A DNA stretch of 64,000 bases. It comes from Polaromonas sp. A23 (lineage in GTDB: Bacteria > Pseudomonadota > Gammaproteobacteria > Burkholderiales > Burkholderiaceae_C). Every line of letters begins with the position of its first letter. Within the stretch, counting starts at the first letter, position 1. Below are positions 29,542 to 40,343 of this stretch, one piece after another. The stretch is taken from contig NZ_MUNO01000022.1 in NCBI RefSeq assembly GCF_002001015.1, forward strand, positions 186,001 through 250,000, read 5' to 3'. Under the pieces are notes generated by a model. It saw only the letters and a program-made list of their open reading frames with translations. It did not search any database and was not told the origin of the DNA. A program made the translations under genes and the position numbers.

Positions 29542-30876
29542 ATGGACAACCAGGCCATGAGCCAGCGCAGCCTGCAGCATGTGTGGCACCCCTGCACACA
29601 AATGAAGCAACACGCGTCGCAAGCCGTGCCGCTGGTTCCTGTGTCACGCGCCGAAGGTGTCTGGCTGTATGACTTTGAAGGCAATCGTTACCTGGACGGC
29701 ATCAGTTCATGGTGGGTCAACCTGTTCGGGCACAACCATCCGGCCATCCGAGCGGCGCTGGTTGACCAGCTGGGCCGGCTTGACCACGTGATGCTGGCCG
29801 GCTTCACGCACCAACCGGTGGTGGAGTTGTCTGAACAGCTGGCCGCCCTGACCGGACTCGGCCATGCTTTTTATGGCAGCGATGGTGCGTCGGCGACCGA
29901 GATTGCGCTGAAGATGAGTGCGCACTACTGGCGCAACACCGGACGCCCCGGCAAGTGCCGCTTTGTGGGCCTGGCCGGAGGCTACCACGGAGAAACTGTG
30001 GGCGCGCTGGCCGTGACCGACATTGCCATCTTCCGTGAAGCCTATGCACCGCTGGTGCGGCTGGCCGCCACCGTGCCCAGCCCGGATGCCCGCGCAGCCC
30101 AATCTGGAGAAAGTGCAGCCGACGTGGCGCAGCGCGCCGCCGCCGCGCTCGAGACCTGGCTAAGTGAACACCACCAAGAGACCGCCGCCCTGATCGTTGA
30201 ACCTCTGGTGCAATGCGCAGCCGGCATGGCCATGCACGATGCAAGCTACCTGCGCCGGATCCGCGCGTTGTGCGATCGCTACGAGGTGCATCTGGTGGTG
30301 GACGAAATTGCCACCGGCTTTGGCCGAACCGGCACCATGTTTGCGCACCAGCAGGCAGGCACTAAGCCCGACTTCATTTGCCTGTCAAAGGGGCTGACCG
30401 GCGGCACATTGCCCCTGTCCGCAGTCCTGACCACCGACACGGTGTACGAAGCCTTTTACGACGACGAAGTGGCACGCGGCTTTCTGCATTCCCACTCCTA
30501 CACCGGCAACCCGCTGGCTTGCCGGGCCGCGCTGGCGACCCTGTCGCTGTTTGCGCAAACCGATATATTGGCCAGCAACGCAGTGATTGCCCAAACACTG
30601 GACAAGGCCCTGGCACCCTTGACCACCCATGCGCGCATCCGGCACGCGCGGCGTCTGGGCATGATCTGGGCCTGGGACGTGGACACCACACTGCCACACT
30701 TTTCGCAACGCTACCACCAACACGCGATGGCGCATGGGGTGTTGCTGCGTCCCATAGGCAACACCATCTACGCCATGCCGCCTTATGTGATGGACGAGGA
30801 AAGTGCGGCGCATCTGGCAAGTGGTGCGCTGGCCGCATTGCAAGCCACGCTGGCGGAAGAAACGAACTTGCGATGA
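29542..30876 (+). CDS. bioA: Adenosylmethionine-8-amino-7-oxononanoate aminotransferase
   Basis: 444 aa. PLP enzyme that converts KAPA to DAPA with SAM as amino donor, in the cytoplasm. Marks: HVWHPCTQMKQH, YLDGISSWWVNLFGHNHP, GGYHGETVGALAVTD, VVDEIATGFGRTGTMFAHQQ and the lysine in CLSKGLTGG. A longer frame starting inside panD was rejected; ATG 29542 matches the family N-terminus. Overlaps bioD by 4 bases. bioA-bioD-bioF-bioB follow each other, while bioC and bioH are not here. Confidence 0.96.
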   Translation: MDNQAMSQRSLQHVWHPCTQMKQHASQAVPLVPVSRAEGVWLYDFEGNRYLDGISSWWVNLFGHNHPAIRAALVDQLGRLDHVMLAGFTHQPVVELSEQLAALTGLGHAFYGSDGASATEIALKMSAHYWRNTGRPGKCRFVGLAGGYHGETVGALAVTDIAIFREAYAPLVRLAATVPSPDARAAQSGESAADVAQRAAAALETWLSEHHQETAALIVEPLVQCAAGMAMHDASYLRRIRALCDRYEVHLVVDEIATGFGRTGTMFAHQQAGTKPDFICLSKGLTGGTLPLSAVLTTDTVYEAFYDDEVARGFLHSHSYTGNPLACRAALATLSLFAQTDILASNAVIAQTLDKALAPLTTHARIRHARRLGMIWAWDVDTTLPHFSQRYHQHAMAHGVLLRPIGNTIYAMPPYVMDEESAAHLASGALAALQATLAEETNLR

Positions 30877-31559
30877 CCGGGCACCGCGCCATCTCCTGCT
30901 TCGTCACCGGCACCGATACCGGTGTCGGCAAAACCCTGGTCAGCACGGCGCTGCTGCATGCGCTGGCGCGCCACCACAAGCGCGTCGTCGGCATGAAACC
31001 GGTAGCGGCAGGGACCACGCAGGTCCACGGCAATGAAGTCAACGATGACGTGCTGGCGCTGCGCGCTGCCTCCACCCTTGCAGTGCCCGCAGCGCTGGAC
31101 AACCCGGTGCTTCTGCCCGACGCGGTGTCGCCGCATGTGGCCGCTGCCCGTGCCGGCCGCAGCATTGACCTTGACCACATCGTGGCCTGCCACCGGCAAT
31201 TGTTGCGGCTGGCCGATGCGGTGGTGGTGGAAGGCGCGGGAGGTTTTCTGGTGCCGCTCTCGGCGAGCGAGTCCGGCGCCGACCTGGCACAGGCACTGGA
31301 CTTTCCGGTGGTTCTGGTGGTCGGTTTGCGACTGGGTTGCCTGAACCACGCGCTGTTGACGCTCGAGGCTATACGCGCACGCGGCCTGAGCCTCGCCGGC
31401 TGGGTCGCCAACCATGTCGATCCGGCCATGCTGGCGCAAGATGACAACATCAGCTTTTTGCAGCAGCACCTGAACGCGCCCCTGCTTGCTCGCATAGCCT
31501 GGCAGCGCGTGCCTGATGCCCGAACAATCACGATGGAACTCCCCCTCGCATGGCGATAA
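30873..31559 (+). CDS. bioD: Dethiobiotin synthetase
   Basis: 228 aa. Closes the ureido ring of dethiobiotin from DAPA, CO2 and ATP. P-loop GTDTGVGKT near residue 13, GMKPVAAGT, and [17 protein letters not shown] 30873 overlaps the bioA stop (ATGA); the longer frame inside bioA was rejected. Overlaps bioF by 10 bases. Confidence 0.96.
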   Translation: MTGHRAISCFVTGTDTGVGKTLVSTALLHALARHHKRVVGMKPVAAGTTQVHGNEVNDDVLALRAASTLAVPAALDNPVLLPDAVSPHVAAARAGRSIDLDHIVACHRQLLRLADAVVVEGAGGFLVPLSASESGADLAQALDFPVVLVVGLRLGCLNHALLTLEAIRARGLSLAGWVANHVDPAMLAQDDNISFLQQHLNAPLLARIAWQRVPDARTITMELPLAWR

Positions 31560-32788
31560 GCACTTGCTCTCCTCAGACCGCTTCCTGGCTTGACGAATTT
31601 CCTGCGCGCATTGCCGCCCTGGACGACAGCCACCTGCGCCGCCGTCGGCGCGTGGTGCGGCCGGAAAACGGCGCCCGGCTGCAAGTCGACGGCCAGAGCA
31701 TGCTGGCGTTTTGCAGCAACGACTACCTGGGCCTGGCCAACCATCCGGCGCTCATAGAAGCAGCCTGCGCGGGGGCGCAGCAGTTTGGCGTGGGGGCGGC
31801 GGCTTCGCCATTGGTCAGTGGCCACAGCGCCGCCAACGAGGCACTTGAGCACGCGCTGGCTACCTTTGTCGGTCTGCCCAGTGCGCTCTATTTTTACGCC
31901 GGCTACGCCACCAACATCGGCATCATCCCCGCGCTGGTGGGCCAGGGCGATGCGATTTTCTCCGACGCACTCAACCATGCCTGCCTGATCGACGGCGCGC
32001 GGCTCTCGCGTGCACAGATTCACCGTTACGCACATGCCGACCTGGCGGCGCTGGACGAGGCGCTGACGCTAAGCCCGGCCCGCCGCAAACTGGTCATCAG
32101 CGACGCGGTGTTCAGCATGGACGGTGACCTGGCCGACGTGCCGGCCCTGCTGGCATTGTGCGAGCGCCATGATGCATTGCTGCTTCTGGATGACGCGCAC
32201 GGTTTTGGCGTGCTGGGCCCGCAAGGCCGTGGCTGCCTGGCCCACTTTGGGCTGAGCGGAGCAAACGCCTCGCCTCGCGTACTTTATATGGCCACTTTGG
32301 GTAAGGCAGCCGGTGTGGCGGGTGCTTTTGTGGCTGGCAGCGATGCCCTGGTCGAATGGCTGCTGCAAAAAACGCGCAGCTATATTTTTGCCACGGCAGC
32401 GCCCGCGCTGCTGGCCAGCGCTTTGCACACCAGCCTGCAACTGATAGAGCACGACGAATGGCGTCGAGCTCATCTGAACCAGCTCATTACACGTCTGCGC
32501 CGCGGCCTTGCCGAACGCCTGCAGGACAGCGCCTGGCAACTCGGCGCCTCGCTCACGGCCATCCAGCCGCTGCTGATTGGCCGCAATGACGAAGCGCTGG
32601 CGGTCATGGAGGGCCTGCGCGAACGCGGCCTGTGGGTTCCGGCAATTCGCCCACCCACTGTGCCCGATGGCACGGCACGGCTGCGTATCGCGTTATCAGC
32701 AGCCCACACAGAGGCCGATATCGACGAATTGGTTCAGGCCTTGGGCGAACTGGCCGTCGCCAGGCAGCCAGCGGATGCGCTCGGCTAG
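31550..32788 (+). CDS. bioF: 8-amino-7-oxononanoate synthase
   Basis: 412 aa. PLP enzyme joining pimeloyl-ACP (or CoA) and L-alanine to KAPA. Marks: [56 protein letters not shown], and the PLP lysine in [15 protein letters not shown]. Starts 10 bases before the bioD stop. Followed by an 87-base gap before bioB that contains a candidate operator. Confidence 0.96.
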   Translation: MAISTCSPQTASWLDEFPARIAALDDSHLRRRRRVVRPENGARLQVDGQSMLAFCSNDYLGLANHPALIEAACAGAQQFGVGAAASPLVSGHSAANEALEHALATFVGLPSALYFYAGYATNIGIIPALVGQGDAIFSDALNHACLIDGARLSRAQIHRYAHADLAALDEALTLSPARRKLVISDAVFSMDGDLADVPALLALCERHDALLLLDDAHGFGVLGPQGRGCLAHFGLSGANASPRVLYMATLGKAAGVAGAFVAGSDALVEWLLQKTRSYIFATAAPALLASALHTSLQLIEHDEWRRAHLNQLITRLRRGLAERLQDSAWQLGASLTAIQPLLIGRNDEALAVMEGLRERGLWVPAIRPPTVPDGTARLRIALSAAHTEADIDELVQALGELAVARQPADALG

Positions 32789-32840
32789 ACTTCACACCCT
32801 TTCAACGCCATTCAGATTGCCGCATCATCCCCGTTACATA

Positions 32841-32857
32841 GATACCAAATGTGTATC
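32841..32857 (+). promoter_or_regulatory. Inverted repeat upstream of bioB
   Basis: GATAC, seven bases, GTATC: a 17-base imperfect palindrome about 19 bases before the bioB start, in the only sizeable gap of the bio cluster. Could be a repressor site or part of a bioB promoter. No known biotin operator matches it as far as I can recall. Confidence 0.35.
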
Positions 32858-32875
32858 ACATGAAGGAACCACGAC

Positions 32876-33892
32876 ATGTCCAGCGTTTTTGAACAACCCG
32901 TCACCCTGCACCGCCCACGCCAAAGCGTCCCGGCCCGGCCCGAGGCCCGCTGGAGCGTCGACGACATCGAGGCATTGTTTGACCTGCCTTTTCCGGAGCT
33001 GATGCACCAGGCCCAAACCGTGCACCGTGAAAACTTCGACCCTTCACGTGTTGAATTCGCGACGCTGCTGTCGGTCAAAACCGGCGGCTGCCCGGAAGAC
33101 TGCAATTATTGCCCGCAGGCTGCGCGCTTTGACACCGGCGTGGAAGCCACCAAGCTGATGGAGCCGCACGAGGTGAAACTGGCTGCGCAGCGCGCCAAAG
33201 ACGCCGGTGCCACGCGCTTTTGCATGGGCGCCGCCTGGCGCTCACCCAAAGACCGCGATATCGAAAAGGTGGCCGAGCTGGTGCGCACGGTCAAGGAGCT
33301 TGGGCTGGAAACCTGCGCCACCCTGGGCATGCTGGAAGACGGCCATGCACAGACGCTGCAAAGCGCCGGCCTCGACTACTACAACCACAACCTCGACAGC
33401 GCGCCTGATTTTTACGGTGACATCATCACCACGCGCGATTACCAGGACCGGCTCGACACGCTGGCGCGCGTGCGCGGCGCTGGCGTCAAGGTTTGCTGCG
33501 GCGGCATCGTCGGCATGGGCGAAACCCGGCGCCAGCGCGCGGGCCTGGTGGCCGAGCTGGCCAACCTGTCGCCTTACCCCGAGTCGGTGCCAATCAACAA
33601 CCTGGTGAAGGTTGAGGGCACCCCCTTGTCCAACCAGAAAGACCTGGACCCGTTTGAATTCGTGCGCACCATTGCGGTTGCTCGCATCACCATGCCAAAA
33701 GCACGCGTGCGCTTGTCGGCCGGCCGCCAGCAAATGGGCGACGCGGTGCAGGCGCTGTGTTTCCTCGCCGGCGCCAACTCCATCTTTTACGGCGACAAGC
33801 TGTTGACCACCGGCAATCCTGACACCGATGCCGACGTCGCCTTGCTGGAGCGCCTGGGCATGATGCGTTCTGCACCCGAGGCGCAGCCGTGA
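32876..33892 (+). CDS. bioB: Biotin synthase
   Basis: 338 aa. Radical SAM enzyme that inserts sulfur into dethiobiotin. SAM cluster cysteines C72, C76 and C79 ([12 protein letters not shown]); later marks [31 protein letters not shown] and [21 protein letters not shown], including the Arg of the auxiliary cluster. AAGGA precedes the ATG. Overlaps panB by 4 bases. Confidence 0.97.
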   Translation: MSSVFEQPVTLHRPRQSVPARPEARWSVDDIEALFDLPFPELMHQAQTVHRENFDPSRVEFATLLSVKTGGCPEDCNYCPQAARFDTGVEATKLMEPHEVKLAAQRAKDAGATRFCMGAAWRSPKDRDIEKVAELVRTVKELGLETCATLGMLEDGHAQTLQSAGLDYYNHNLDSAPDFYGDIITTRDYQDRLDTLARVRGAGVKVCCGGIVGMGETRRQRAGLVAELANLSPYPESVPINNLVKVEGTPLSNQKDLDPFEFVRTIAVARITMPKARVRLSAGRQQMGDAVQALCFLAGANSIFYGDKLLTTGNPDTDADVALLERLGMMRSAPEAQP

Positions 33893-34767
33893 CACCCGCC
33901 ACCACGGCCGCCAGCCCTTATGGCACCTTGCCAGCGGTGCCGCCACCGGCTTCGCGCAAGCCCATCAGCCTGCCGCGCCTGCGCGAAATGCATGCGCAGG
34001 GCGAAAAAATCACCATGCTCACCGCTTACGACGCCACCTTTGCGGCGGTGGCCGATTCGGCCGGGGTAGAGTCGATTCTGGTCGGCGACTCGCTGGGAAT
34101 GGTCTGCCAGGGCATGCCCAGCACCGTGGGCGTGACGCTGGAGACAATGCGCCACTACACCGAGAGCGTGGCCCGCGGCCTGCACCGCGCGCAAGCCACC
34201 GCCTGGCTGATTTCCGACCTGCCTTTTGGCAGCTACCACGAGTCGAAAGAGCAAGCCCTGCGCAGCGCCGCCGTACTGATGCAGGCAGGCGCACACATGG
34301 TCAAACTTGAAGGCGGTGGCTGGACGGCGGACACGGTGCATTTTCTGGTGGAGCGCGGCATTCCGGTATGCGCGCACCTGGGCCTGACGCCGCAAACCGT
34401 ACATTCATTGGGCGGTTATCGCGTGCAAGGAAAATCAGAAGAAGCTGCCACCACACTGAAGGCCCACGCCCACGCGCTGCAGGACGCAGGCGCTGCCATG
34501 ATGGTGCTGGAGATGGTGCCGGCCGCACTGTCGGCAACGTTGACAAAAGAACTCACACACTGCGCGACCATAGGCATCGGGGCCGGTGTCGGCACCGCGG
34601 GCCAGGTGCTGGTGCTGCACGACATGCTGGGCATGAACCTGGGGAAAATGGCCAAGTTTGTGCACAACTTCATGAGCGAGGAAAACAGCGTGCGCGGCGC
34701 CATGCAGGCCTATGTGCGCGCCGTCAAGGAAGGCCGCTTCCCGGTCGACGCGCTGCACGCCTGGTGA
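33889..34767 (+). CDS. panB: 3-methyl-2-oxobutanoate hydroxymethyltransferase
   Basis: 292 aa. Makes ketopantoate from ketoisovalerate and methylene-THF. Marks: [52 protein letters not shown] and [13 protein letters not shown] start overlapping the bioB stop (GTGA). An extended N-terminus of about 25 residues precedes the SLPRLREM core. Confidence 0.97.
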   Translation: MTPATTAASPYGTLPAVPPPASRKPISLPRLREMHAQGEKITMLTAYDATFAAVADSAGVESILVGDSLGMVCQGMPSTVGVTLETMRHYTESVARGLHRAQATAWLISDLPFGSYHESKEQALRSAAVLMQAGAHMVKLEGGGWTADTVHFLVERGIPVCAHLGLTPQTVHSLGGYRVQGKSEEAATTLKAHAHALQDAGAAMMVLEMVPAALSATLTKELTHCATIGIGAGVGTAGQVLVLHDMLGMNLGKMAKFVHNFMSEENSVRGAMQAYVRAVKEGRFPVDALHAW

Positions 34768-34804
34768 AGCAGCGCAGCTGCCGCTGTATTATTTGCCCCT
34801 CTGA

Positions 34805-35677
<873 letters not shown>

Positions 35678-35699
35678 GTACAGCGCATTTCTTAAAGGG

Positions 35700-35753
35700 A
35701 AAAGTGCCTTTGGCCGATTAGATACGGACACGAGCAGCTACGTTTTTTATAGC
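35700..35753 (+). repeat. Dispersed palindromic element, copy 3 (diverged)
   Basis: Just downstream of panC. AAAAGTGCCTTTGGCCGATT, central ACGGACACGAGC, then AGCTACGTTTTTTATAGC. The 3' half matches copy 1 well; the 5' hairpin is weakened. Confidence 0.6.
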
Positions 35754-35798
35754 GAGCTCGCCTTAAAGCAGGCAAAAATTACGGCGCGTACCACTCAA

Positions 35799-36167
35799 TC
35801 ACTGGCGAGGCGCAACGTCATCCTCGTCGGCGGGCACCATATCTGAGGCTCGCTGCTCCGCCAGCCATTGGTAACCCTTCCACACCAGGAGAGCCGCGCC
35901 GGTACCGAGCAGGGCATAACGCAGCAGGGGGCGGCGTGCACCGGACAACACCAGCGACAGCACCGGGCTGATCAGCGGTGCTCGTTTGAGCAGCCCAAGC
36001 ACCAGCGGCAAGCCCTTGCCGACGGCCAGGCCCGAAATACCTTTCGTGAATACGCTTGTCGATTGCCGCGTCGCCTGCATGGCCTGGACCAGCTCGGCAC
36101 GCTCCGTCGCCGACCGCATCAGCAACAGCTGTTTTCTGAGTGCGCGCTGGTTTGTTGCCTCAGTCAT
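35799..36167 (-). CDS. YqjK-like small membrane-associated protein
   Basis: 122 aa from ATG 36165-36167, chosen because it overlaps the preceding yqjE-like gene by 8 bases; a 25-codon extension is less likely. Basic N-terminal helix (RALRKQLLLMRSATERAEL) and two hydrophobic stretches near residues 50-75 and 83-100. Same position and architecture as yqjK in the yqjD-yqjE-yqjK trio, but sequence similarity is weak. Function unknown. Confidence 0.65.
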   Translation of the reverse strand: MTEATNQRALRKQLLLMRSATERAELVQAMQATRQSTSVFTKGISGLAVGKGLPLVLGLLKRAPLISPVLSLVLSGARRPLLRYALLGTGAALLVWKGYQWLAEQRASDMVPADEDDVAPRQ

Positions 36168-36603
36168 GGGAGTCCCTGGCGGAAGGCGCGGTACCTGCGG
36201 ATGCGGCCTGCACCGCATCGCGGTCTTGCGCCATTTCCGCAAGCGTAGCCTGCAGAAAAGGGGGACGCAGGGCCAGGGTACGCTGAATGCGCCACCAGAA
36301 CCAGCCGGCCAGCGCCAGATACGTCACCGTGAAAAAAGCCAGAACAAGCACGCGCTGTGAACCGTCAACGGCCAGAACCACCCACAGGGTCAATACCAAA
36401 ACTCCTACGAGCCCAAACACCAGCAGACCCAACAGGTTCAGCAACAACCCGATAAAGCGCTGAAACTCTTCTTCAATCTCCACGCCGGCCAAGGCCAGAC
36501 GTGTGTGCGCCATGCTCATCGCTGTAAGGCCCAGCTTGCGCAAGGACGCGAACAGGCGTGGCGGCTTGCCGTTGCTTCGGCTGTCTGGATCGGGTGAGTT
36601 CAT
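36160..36603 (-). CDS. YqjE-like (phage-holin-superfamily) membrane protein
   Basis: 147 aa. Short cytoplasmic start, then an amphipathic helix (HTRLALAGVEIEEEFQRFIG) and two transmembrane helices (about residues 50-75 and 83-103). This is the pattern of YqjE/DUF1469 proteins; the holin name in such families is historical and there is no phage context here. Middle gene of a yqjD-yqjE-yqjK-like trio; probable role at the inner membrane in stress, by analogy. Confidence 0.8.
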   Translation of the reverse strand: MNSPDPDSRSNGKPPRLFASLRKLGLTAMSMAHTRLALAGVEIEEEFQRFIGLLLNLLGLLVFGLVGVLVLTLWVVLAVDGSQRVLVLAFFTVTYLALAGWFWWRIQRTLALRPPFLQATLAEMAQDRDAVQAASAGTAPSARDSHD

Positions 36604-36650
36604 GATGTTCGCAGACGCGCCGCAACCGGCGCAAACCTGCGTGAAGACTG

Positions 36651-36953
36651 TTACTTGCGGTTGACCAGAAGGCCAATCAAAAACCCTGCCGCGGCCGCAA
36701 TGCCCACAGCTTTCCAGGGATTGGCGTGCACATACTCGTCGGTGGCCTTCGCAGCCTCCTTGCCTTTGAGTAATGCCGCCTCTTGCAGGCCCGTCAGTTT
36801 TTCGGTGGCAAGCCTGAGCTTGGCAGCGGCTTTTTCACGCAGCGCAGAGGCCGTTTCGCCCGTGGCGGCCGTGGCGGCCTTGAGCAAGTCCTCCACATCA
36901 GCCAGGACTACTTTCATGTCGGTAATGAGTTTGTCTTTGCTCGCGTTTTCCAT
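36651..36953 (-). CDS. DUF883 (ElaB/YqjD-like) protein
   Basis: 100 aa from ATG 36951-36953, which has GGGAGA upstream. Long amphipathic helix with many Ala/Lys/Glu, then a C-terminal membrane anchor after NPWKAVGIAAAAGFLIGLL, ending VNRK. ElaB and YqjD of E. coli are inner-membrane, ribosome-associated proteins induced in stationary phase; the same role is inferred. First gene of the trio. Confidence 0.88.
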   Translation of the reverse strand: MENASKDKLITDMKVVLADVEDLLKAATAATGETASALREKAAAKLRLATEKLTGLQEAALLKGKEAAKATDEYVHANPWKAVGIAAAAGFLIGLLVNRK

Positions 36954-37142
36954 GAAATTCTCCCAAAAAAAGCAGAAGGGGAAGAGCGGGTGCGGCACCA
37001 AACAATGCACACCTGCCGGGACGAATCAGGTTAACCAAAATCGCGAGCAAGGTCAAAGCAATCCGCGCAAATCTCTCGAAGCAAGGCCGGTGCGGCGATT
37101 CGGCACAATAAGGCGCACCTCAACCCCCACATCAAGACACAC

Positions 37143-37499
37143 ATGGACGCCAACCTTTTAACGCCGCTGTTCACCCTGCTGGGCACCCTTGTCGGCGGGC
37201 TGGTCACCTTTGCGGTGAACCGCCAGCAGTTCAAGCACCAGATCCAGGCACTGCAACAGCAGTACAAAACCGAATTCATGGCCGAAGAAACTGCGCGGCA
37301 TTTCCTGAGTCACAAGAGTTTTACCGACCGGTCCTTCGAGGTGCTCAAGAAACACCTGGGCGGTTTTGAAGACGACGAGTTGCGCAAGATCCTGGTGCGT
37401 GCGGGTGCAGTACGTACCTACCGCGACGATGACGGCGAATGGTGGTACTTGTTGTCGCGCATGGGTGAACGGATTGAAAAAATGCAGCAGCGCGGCTAA
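37143..37499 (+). CDS. Conserved hypothetical protein with N-terminal membrane anchor
   Basis: 118 aa. One transmembrane helix (residues about 6-24, LTPLFTLLGTLVGGLVTFAV), a Gln-rich coiled linker, then a small soluble domain (FLSHKSFTDRSFEVLKKHLG and a basic C-terminus with WWYLLSRMGERIEK) that looks winged-helix-like. No function recognised. Isolated between the divergent yqjD-like gene and the hydrolase gene. Confidence 0.65.
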   Translation: MDANLLTPLFTLLGTLVGGLVTFAVNRQQFKHQIQALQQQYKTEFMAEETARHFLSHKSFTDRSFEVLKKHLGGFEDDELRKILVRAGAVRTYRDDDGEWWYLLSRMGERIEKMQQRG

Positions 37500-37586
37500 T
37501 CGCACGTGCCGCTGCACTGAAACATTTAGCTACAGAAGGAACGGAGCGGCGCCGTGGGGCCACCGGGTCATTTTGGGGAACAAGCC

Positions 37587-38462
37587 ATGAATCGTGCGTA
37601 CTTAAACCCGTCCCTGCTATCCGGATTTCTCTTGTTCCTGGCGGCAACATGTTTGGCCCAAACGCCTTCCGCCTTGAGCAATGAGCGCTGCGGCGAGGTG
37701 ATAACGATGGAGAGCCATGATCGCAGCACGACGCATTACGCCTTCCTGCCGCCTCCCAGGACGGCGGGACCAGGCGGGCCGGTGACGTTGGTGCTGCTTG
37801 CGGGTGGTTCGGGTCATGTTGATCTCGACGACAAGGGTTGTCCGCGCGCACTCAAAGGCAATTCGCTGGTACGGTTGATCCCGGTCTTCGGAGCCGCTGG
37901 CTTCGGTACAGCGCTGGTCGATGCGCCGTCGGACTTTCATGGCGAGGACGGCCTGGGCGGATTCCGGATTGCGGCCCTGCATGCACAAGACCTCGGAAAA
38001 GTAATCGCCGACCTGCGTGCACGCACACAGGGAAGTGTCTGGCTTGTGGGCACCAGCCGGGGGGCCATTTCCGCGGCGAATGCAGGCGCGCGGCTTTCGG
38101 GTCCATCGGCGCCCGATGGTGTCGTCCTGACCTCCGCAGTGACGTCGGGTCAACGCGGGGCCAAGAAGGCGTGGGTCGCGCAGACCGTCTTCGATGTTTC
38201 GCTTGAAGACATCCGCTTGCCCCTGCTCGTGGTCGGCCATGCCGCCGACAAGTGCCTGCGCTCGCCGGCAAACCTCATGGGAAAGATCATGGCGCGCATC
38301 CGAAGCACGCGCCAGCAAGTCGTCACCGTGACAGGCGGGCCTGGCCATGAAGGCTCGCCCGGCCTCGAGGCCTGCGAGGGACGCGCACCGCATGGTTTTG
38401 TTGATCAAGAGGCAGAAGTCGCAGCCGGCATGGCGCGATTTATTCGCGGTGGCGCGTACTAG
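37587..38462 (+). CDS. Exported alpha/beta-hydrolase-like protein
   Basis: 291 aa from ATG 37587, which gives a clean signal peptide ending near AQTPSA; the frame extends 11 codons upstream. A GTSRGAIS nucleophile elbow lies near residue 165 and a late His in PHGF and an Asp in HAADK could complete a triad. Cysteines flank the domain (ERCGEV, KGCPRA, DKCLRS, LEACEG), consistent with periplasmic disulfides. Substrate unknown. Nearest neighbours give no functional hint. Confidence 0.65.
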   Translation: MNRAYLNPSLLSGFLLFLAATCLAQTPSALSNERCGEVITMESHDRSTTHYAFLPPPRTAGPGGPVTLVLLAGGSGHVDLDDKGCPRALKGNSLVRLIPVFGAAGFGTALVDAPSDFHGEDGLGGFRIAALHAQDLGKVIADLRARTQGSVWLVGTSRGAISAANAGARLSGPSAPDGVVLTSAVTSGQRGAKKAWVAQTVFDVSLEDIRLPLLVVGHAADKCLRSPANLMGKIMARIRSTRQQVVTVTGGPGHEGSPGLEACEGRAPHGFVDQEAEVAAGMARFIRGGAY

Positions 38463-38654
38463 GTGCCAGAAGCAACGCGCGCCATGACATGCTTCATCCG
38501 TTGTTACCGAGAATCTGACTGGCTGGCAATCAGACCCTTTTTTTGCGCCCCACCTTCGAAACCGGCGGCACCCATGCTTTTTCTCCGGAACGCACAGAGG
38601 CGCCGTATATTGTGCAAATGAAGAGCTAGTGCAGCGCCATCACCGGGAGTTCAA

Positions 38655-39176
38655 ATGACTGTTATCGAATGCGAGATTCCTTCAGGCACCGTGCTGGACC
38701 GCCGCGTGATCGAGGCGGCCTATTTCCGGGACTCCTACCGCGTCCCCCTGCGCCATCCGCAGGCCAGCATGATCGACATTTTTTTCGGCATCTTCGGACA
38801 CCATCCTCTGTGGATGAAGGTGGTTCTGGTGGTCCGGAACCGGATAGCCGCCTTCTGCGGGCTGGAAGCGCCAACCACGGCAGAGATCCTCCATGTTGAA
38901 ACCAGGAGCAGCTACAGCGTCGGTGACAAGATCGGTGTCTGGCCGATTTTCTCGCTGACAGAAACCGAACTGGTCGCGGGGCAGAACAACAAGCACCTGG
39001 ACTTCAGGCTCTCGGTGTTCAAGGAAACGGACGGCGGGACAGCGAGTGTGGTGGTTTCCACGATCTGCAACGTGCACAACAGGTTCGGGAAGGTCTACCT
39101 GTTCTTCATCGTTCCATTTCACAAATGGGGTGTGCAAAGGCTGCTGGCCAGAGCTGTCACAGCCGAAAGGCTGTGA
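38655..39176 (+). CDS. DUF2867 domain-containing protein
   Basis: 173 aa. Has the DUF2867 pattern: DRRVIEAAYFRDSYRVPL, a middle stretch ending WMKVVLVVRNRI, GDKIGVWPIFSLTETEL and a C-terminal FFIVPFHKWGVQRLL. Function unknown. A 192-base gap upstream contains a T-rich run but no clear promoter. Stands alone, convergent with gpsA. Confidence 0.75.
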   Translation: MTVIECEIPSGTVLDRRVIEAAYFRDSYRVPLRHPQASMIDIFFGIFGHHPLWMKVVLVVRNRIAAFCGLEAPTTAEILHVETRSSYSVGDKIGVWPIFSLTETELVAGQNNKHLDFRLSVFKETDGGTASVVVSTICNVHNRFGKVYLFFIVPFHKWGVQRLLARAVTAERL

Positions 39177-39261
39177 CCTCCGTATCCCCCAAGCCTTCGC
39201 AATCTATCGGCCACCTGAAAACGCCCCGGTCAGCGACCGCACACCGGCGGCGGTTTGAATG

Positions 39262-40302
39262 TCAAACCAGCTCAGCCGCCGGATCACGCCCCATGAGCAC
39301 TGCCACAGCTTCCTCAGGTTTCATCTGTCCGTCCAGCAAGGCCACCACGCCTTCTGAAATCGGCATCTCTACACCCAGTCCGCGCGCGCGCTGCACCACC
39401 GTGCGGGCGCAGTAAACACCTTCGGCCACATGGCCCAGTGATTCGACAGCCTGCTGCAGGGACTGGCCACCTGCCAACAGCAACCCAACTTTGCGGTTAC
39501 GGCTCAAGTCGCCGGTGGCAGTGAGCACCAGGTCACCCAAGCCTGACAAGCCTGTGAAGGTTTCCGCCCGAGCACCCAGAGCCAGCCCCATGCGCGTCAT
39601 TTCGGCCAGGCCGCGGGTGATCAGCGCGGCGCGGGCATTGAGCCCCAGGTTCAGGCCATCGCACAGGCCGGTGGCAATCGACAGCACATTCTTGACGGCG
39701 CCGCCGACTTCTACCCCGACGATGTCGTCATTGGCATAGACCCGCAGCGTCGGGCCGTGGAACGCTGCGACCAGCGCATCGCGCACCTCGGCATGCTCAC
39801 TGGCGGCTACCAGTGCCGTCGGCTGGCCGCGCGCCACTTCCTGCGCAAAGCTGGGGCCACTGAGTGCGCCCGCTCTCAAATTGATAGCTACCTGCGCCCG
39901 TATTTCATGGGCCAACAGCCCAAAAGGCTGTGAAGACGTGGCTGTACCTGCTTGAGGGGCTTCAAAACCCTTGCACAGCCAGGCCACCGGCACGCTGACC
40001 TTCTGCAGGCGCTGCAGCATGCCGCGCAGGCCGGCGATCGGCGTGGCAAGAATGATCAGGTCCTGATGGCCTAGGTGTGCTTCCAGCGGGCTGGCGGAAC
40101 CGCCGGCCAGCAGCAAGGACCCGGGCAAGGGAATCTCCGGCAGGTAACGGGCGTTGACACGCTGCGCCTGCATGGCCGCCAGTTGCCCGGCATCCCGCGT
40201 CCACAAGGTGACCTGGTGCCGCGGCAAAGCGCCGCCTGCATTGGCCGCGCTGATGGCCATGGCAGTGCCCCAGGCACCGGCGCCAAGGACGGCAATTTTC
40301 AT
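39262..40302 (-). CDS. gpsA: Glycerol-3-phosphate dehydrogenase [NAD(P)+]
   Basis: 346 aa. Reduces DHAP to sn-glycerol 3-phosphate for phospholipids. N-terminal nucleotide motif [11 protein letters not shown], catalytic-lysine region [19 protein letters not shown], and [18 protein letters not shown]. Between WLCKGFE and [12 protein letters not shown] the protein has about a dozen extra residues; this segment is encoded by an inserted copy of the dispersed element (39873-39930). The remaining residues look intact. Last in the rhodanese-grxC-secB-gpsA run. Confidence 0.96.
   Translation of the reverse strand: MKIAVLGAGAWGTAMAISAANAGGALPRHQVTLWTRDAGQLAAMQAQRVNARYLPEIPLPGSLLLAGGSASPLEAHLGHQDLIILATPIAGLRGMLQRLQKVSVPVAWLCKGFEAPQAGTATSSQPFGLLAHEIRAQVAINLRAGALSGPSFAQEVARGQPTALVAASEHAEVRDALVAAFHGPTLRVYANDDIVGVEVGGAVKNVLSIATGLCDGLNLGLNARAALITRGLAEMTRMGLALGARAETFTGLSGLGDLVLTATGDLSRNRKVGLLLAGGQSLQQAVESLGHVAEGVYCARTVVQRARGLGVEMPISEGVVALLDGQMKPEEAVAVLMGRDPAAELV
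39873..39930 (-). repeat. Dispersed palindromic element inside gpsA, copy 4
   Basis: On the minus strand: CCTTTTGGGCTGTTGGCCCA, central ACGGGCGCAGG, then TAGCTATCAATTTGAGAG. In frame and without stops; encodes about [20 protein letters not shown] of GpsA, in the loop before the ALSGPSFA motif. Confidence 0.7.
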
Positions 40303-40343
40303 GACACCGGGGGCAAAGTTGGCAAAAGTTGCACCAACTGGCC

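Noticed and set aside
32380..32400. Copy of the dispersed element in bioF (AGCTATATTTTTG)
   Set aside because: The encoded SYIFATA stretch is a conserved part of BioF, so the match is probably chance.
36160..36603. Phage holin gene
   Set aside because: No phage genes nearby; pattern is the chromosomal YqjE family.
38515..38545. Hairpin and T-run after the hydrolase gene as terminator
   Set aside because: Only a four-base stem can form; too weak.
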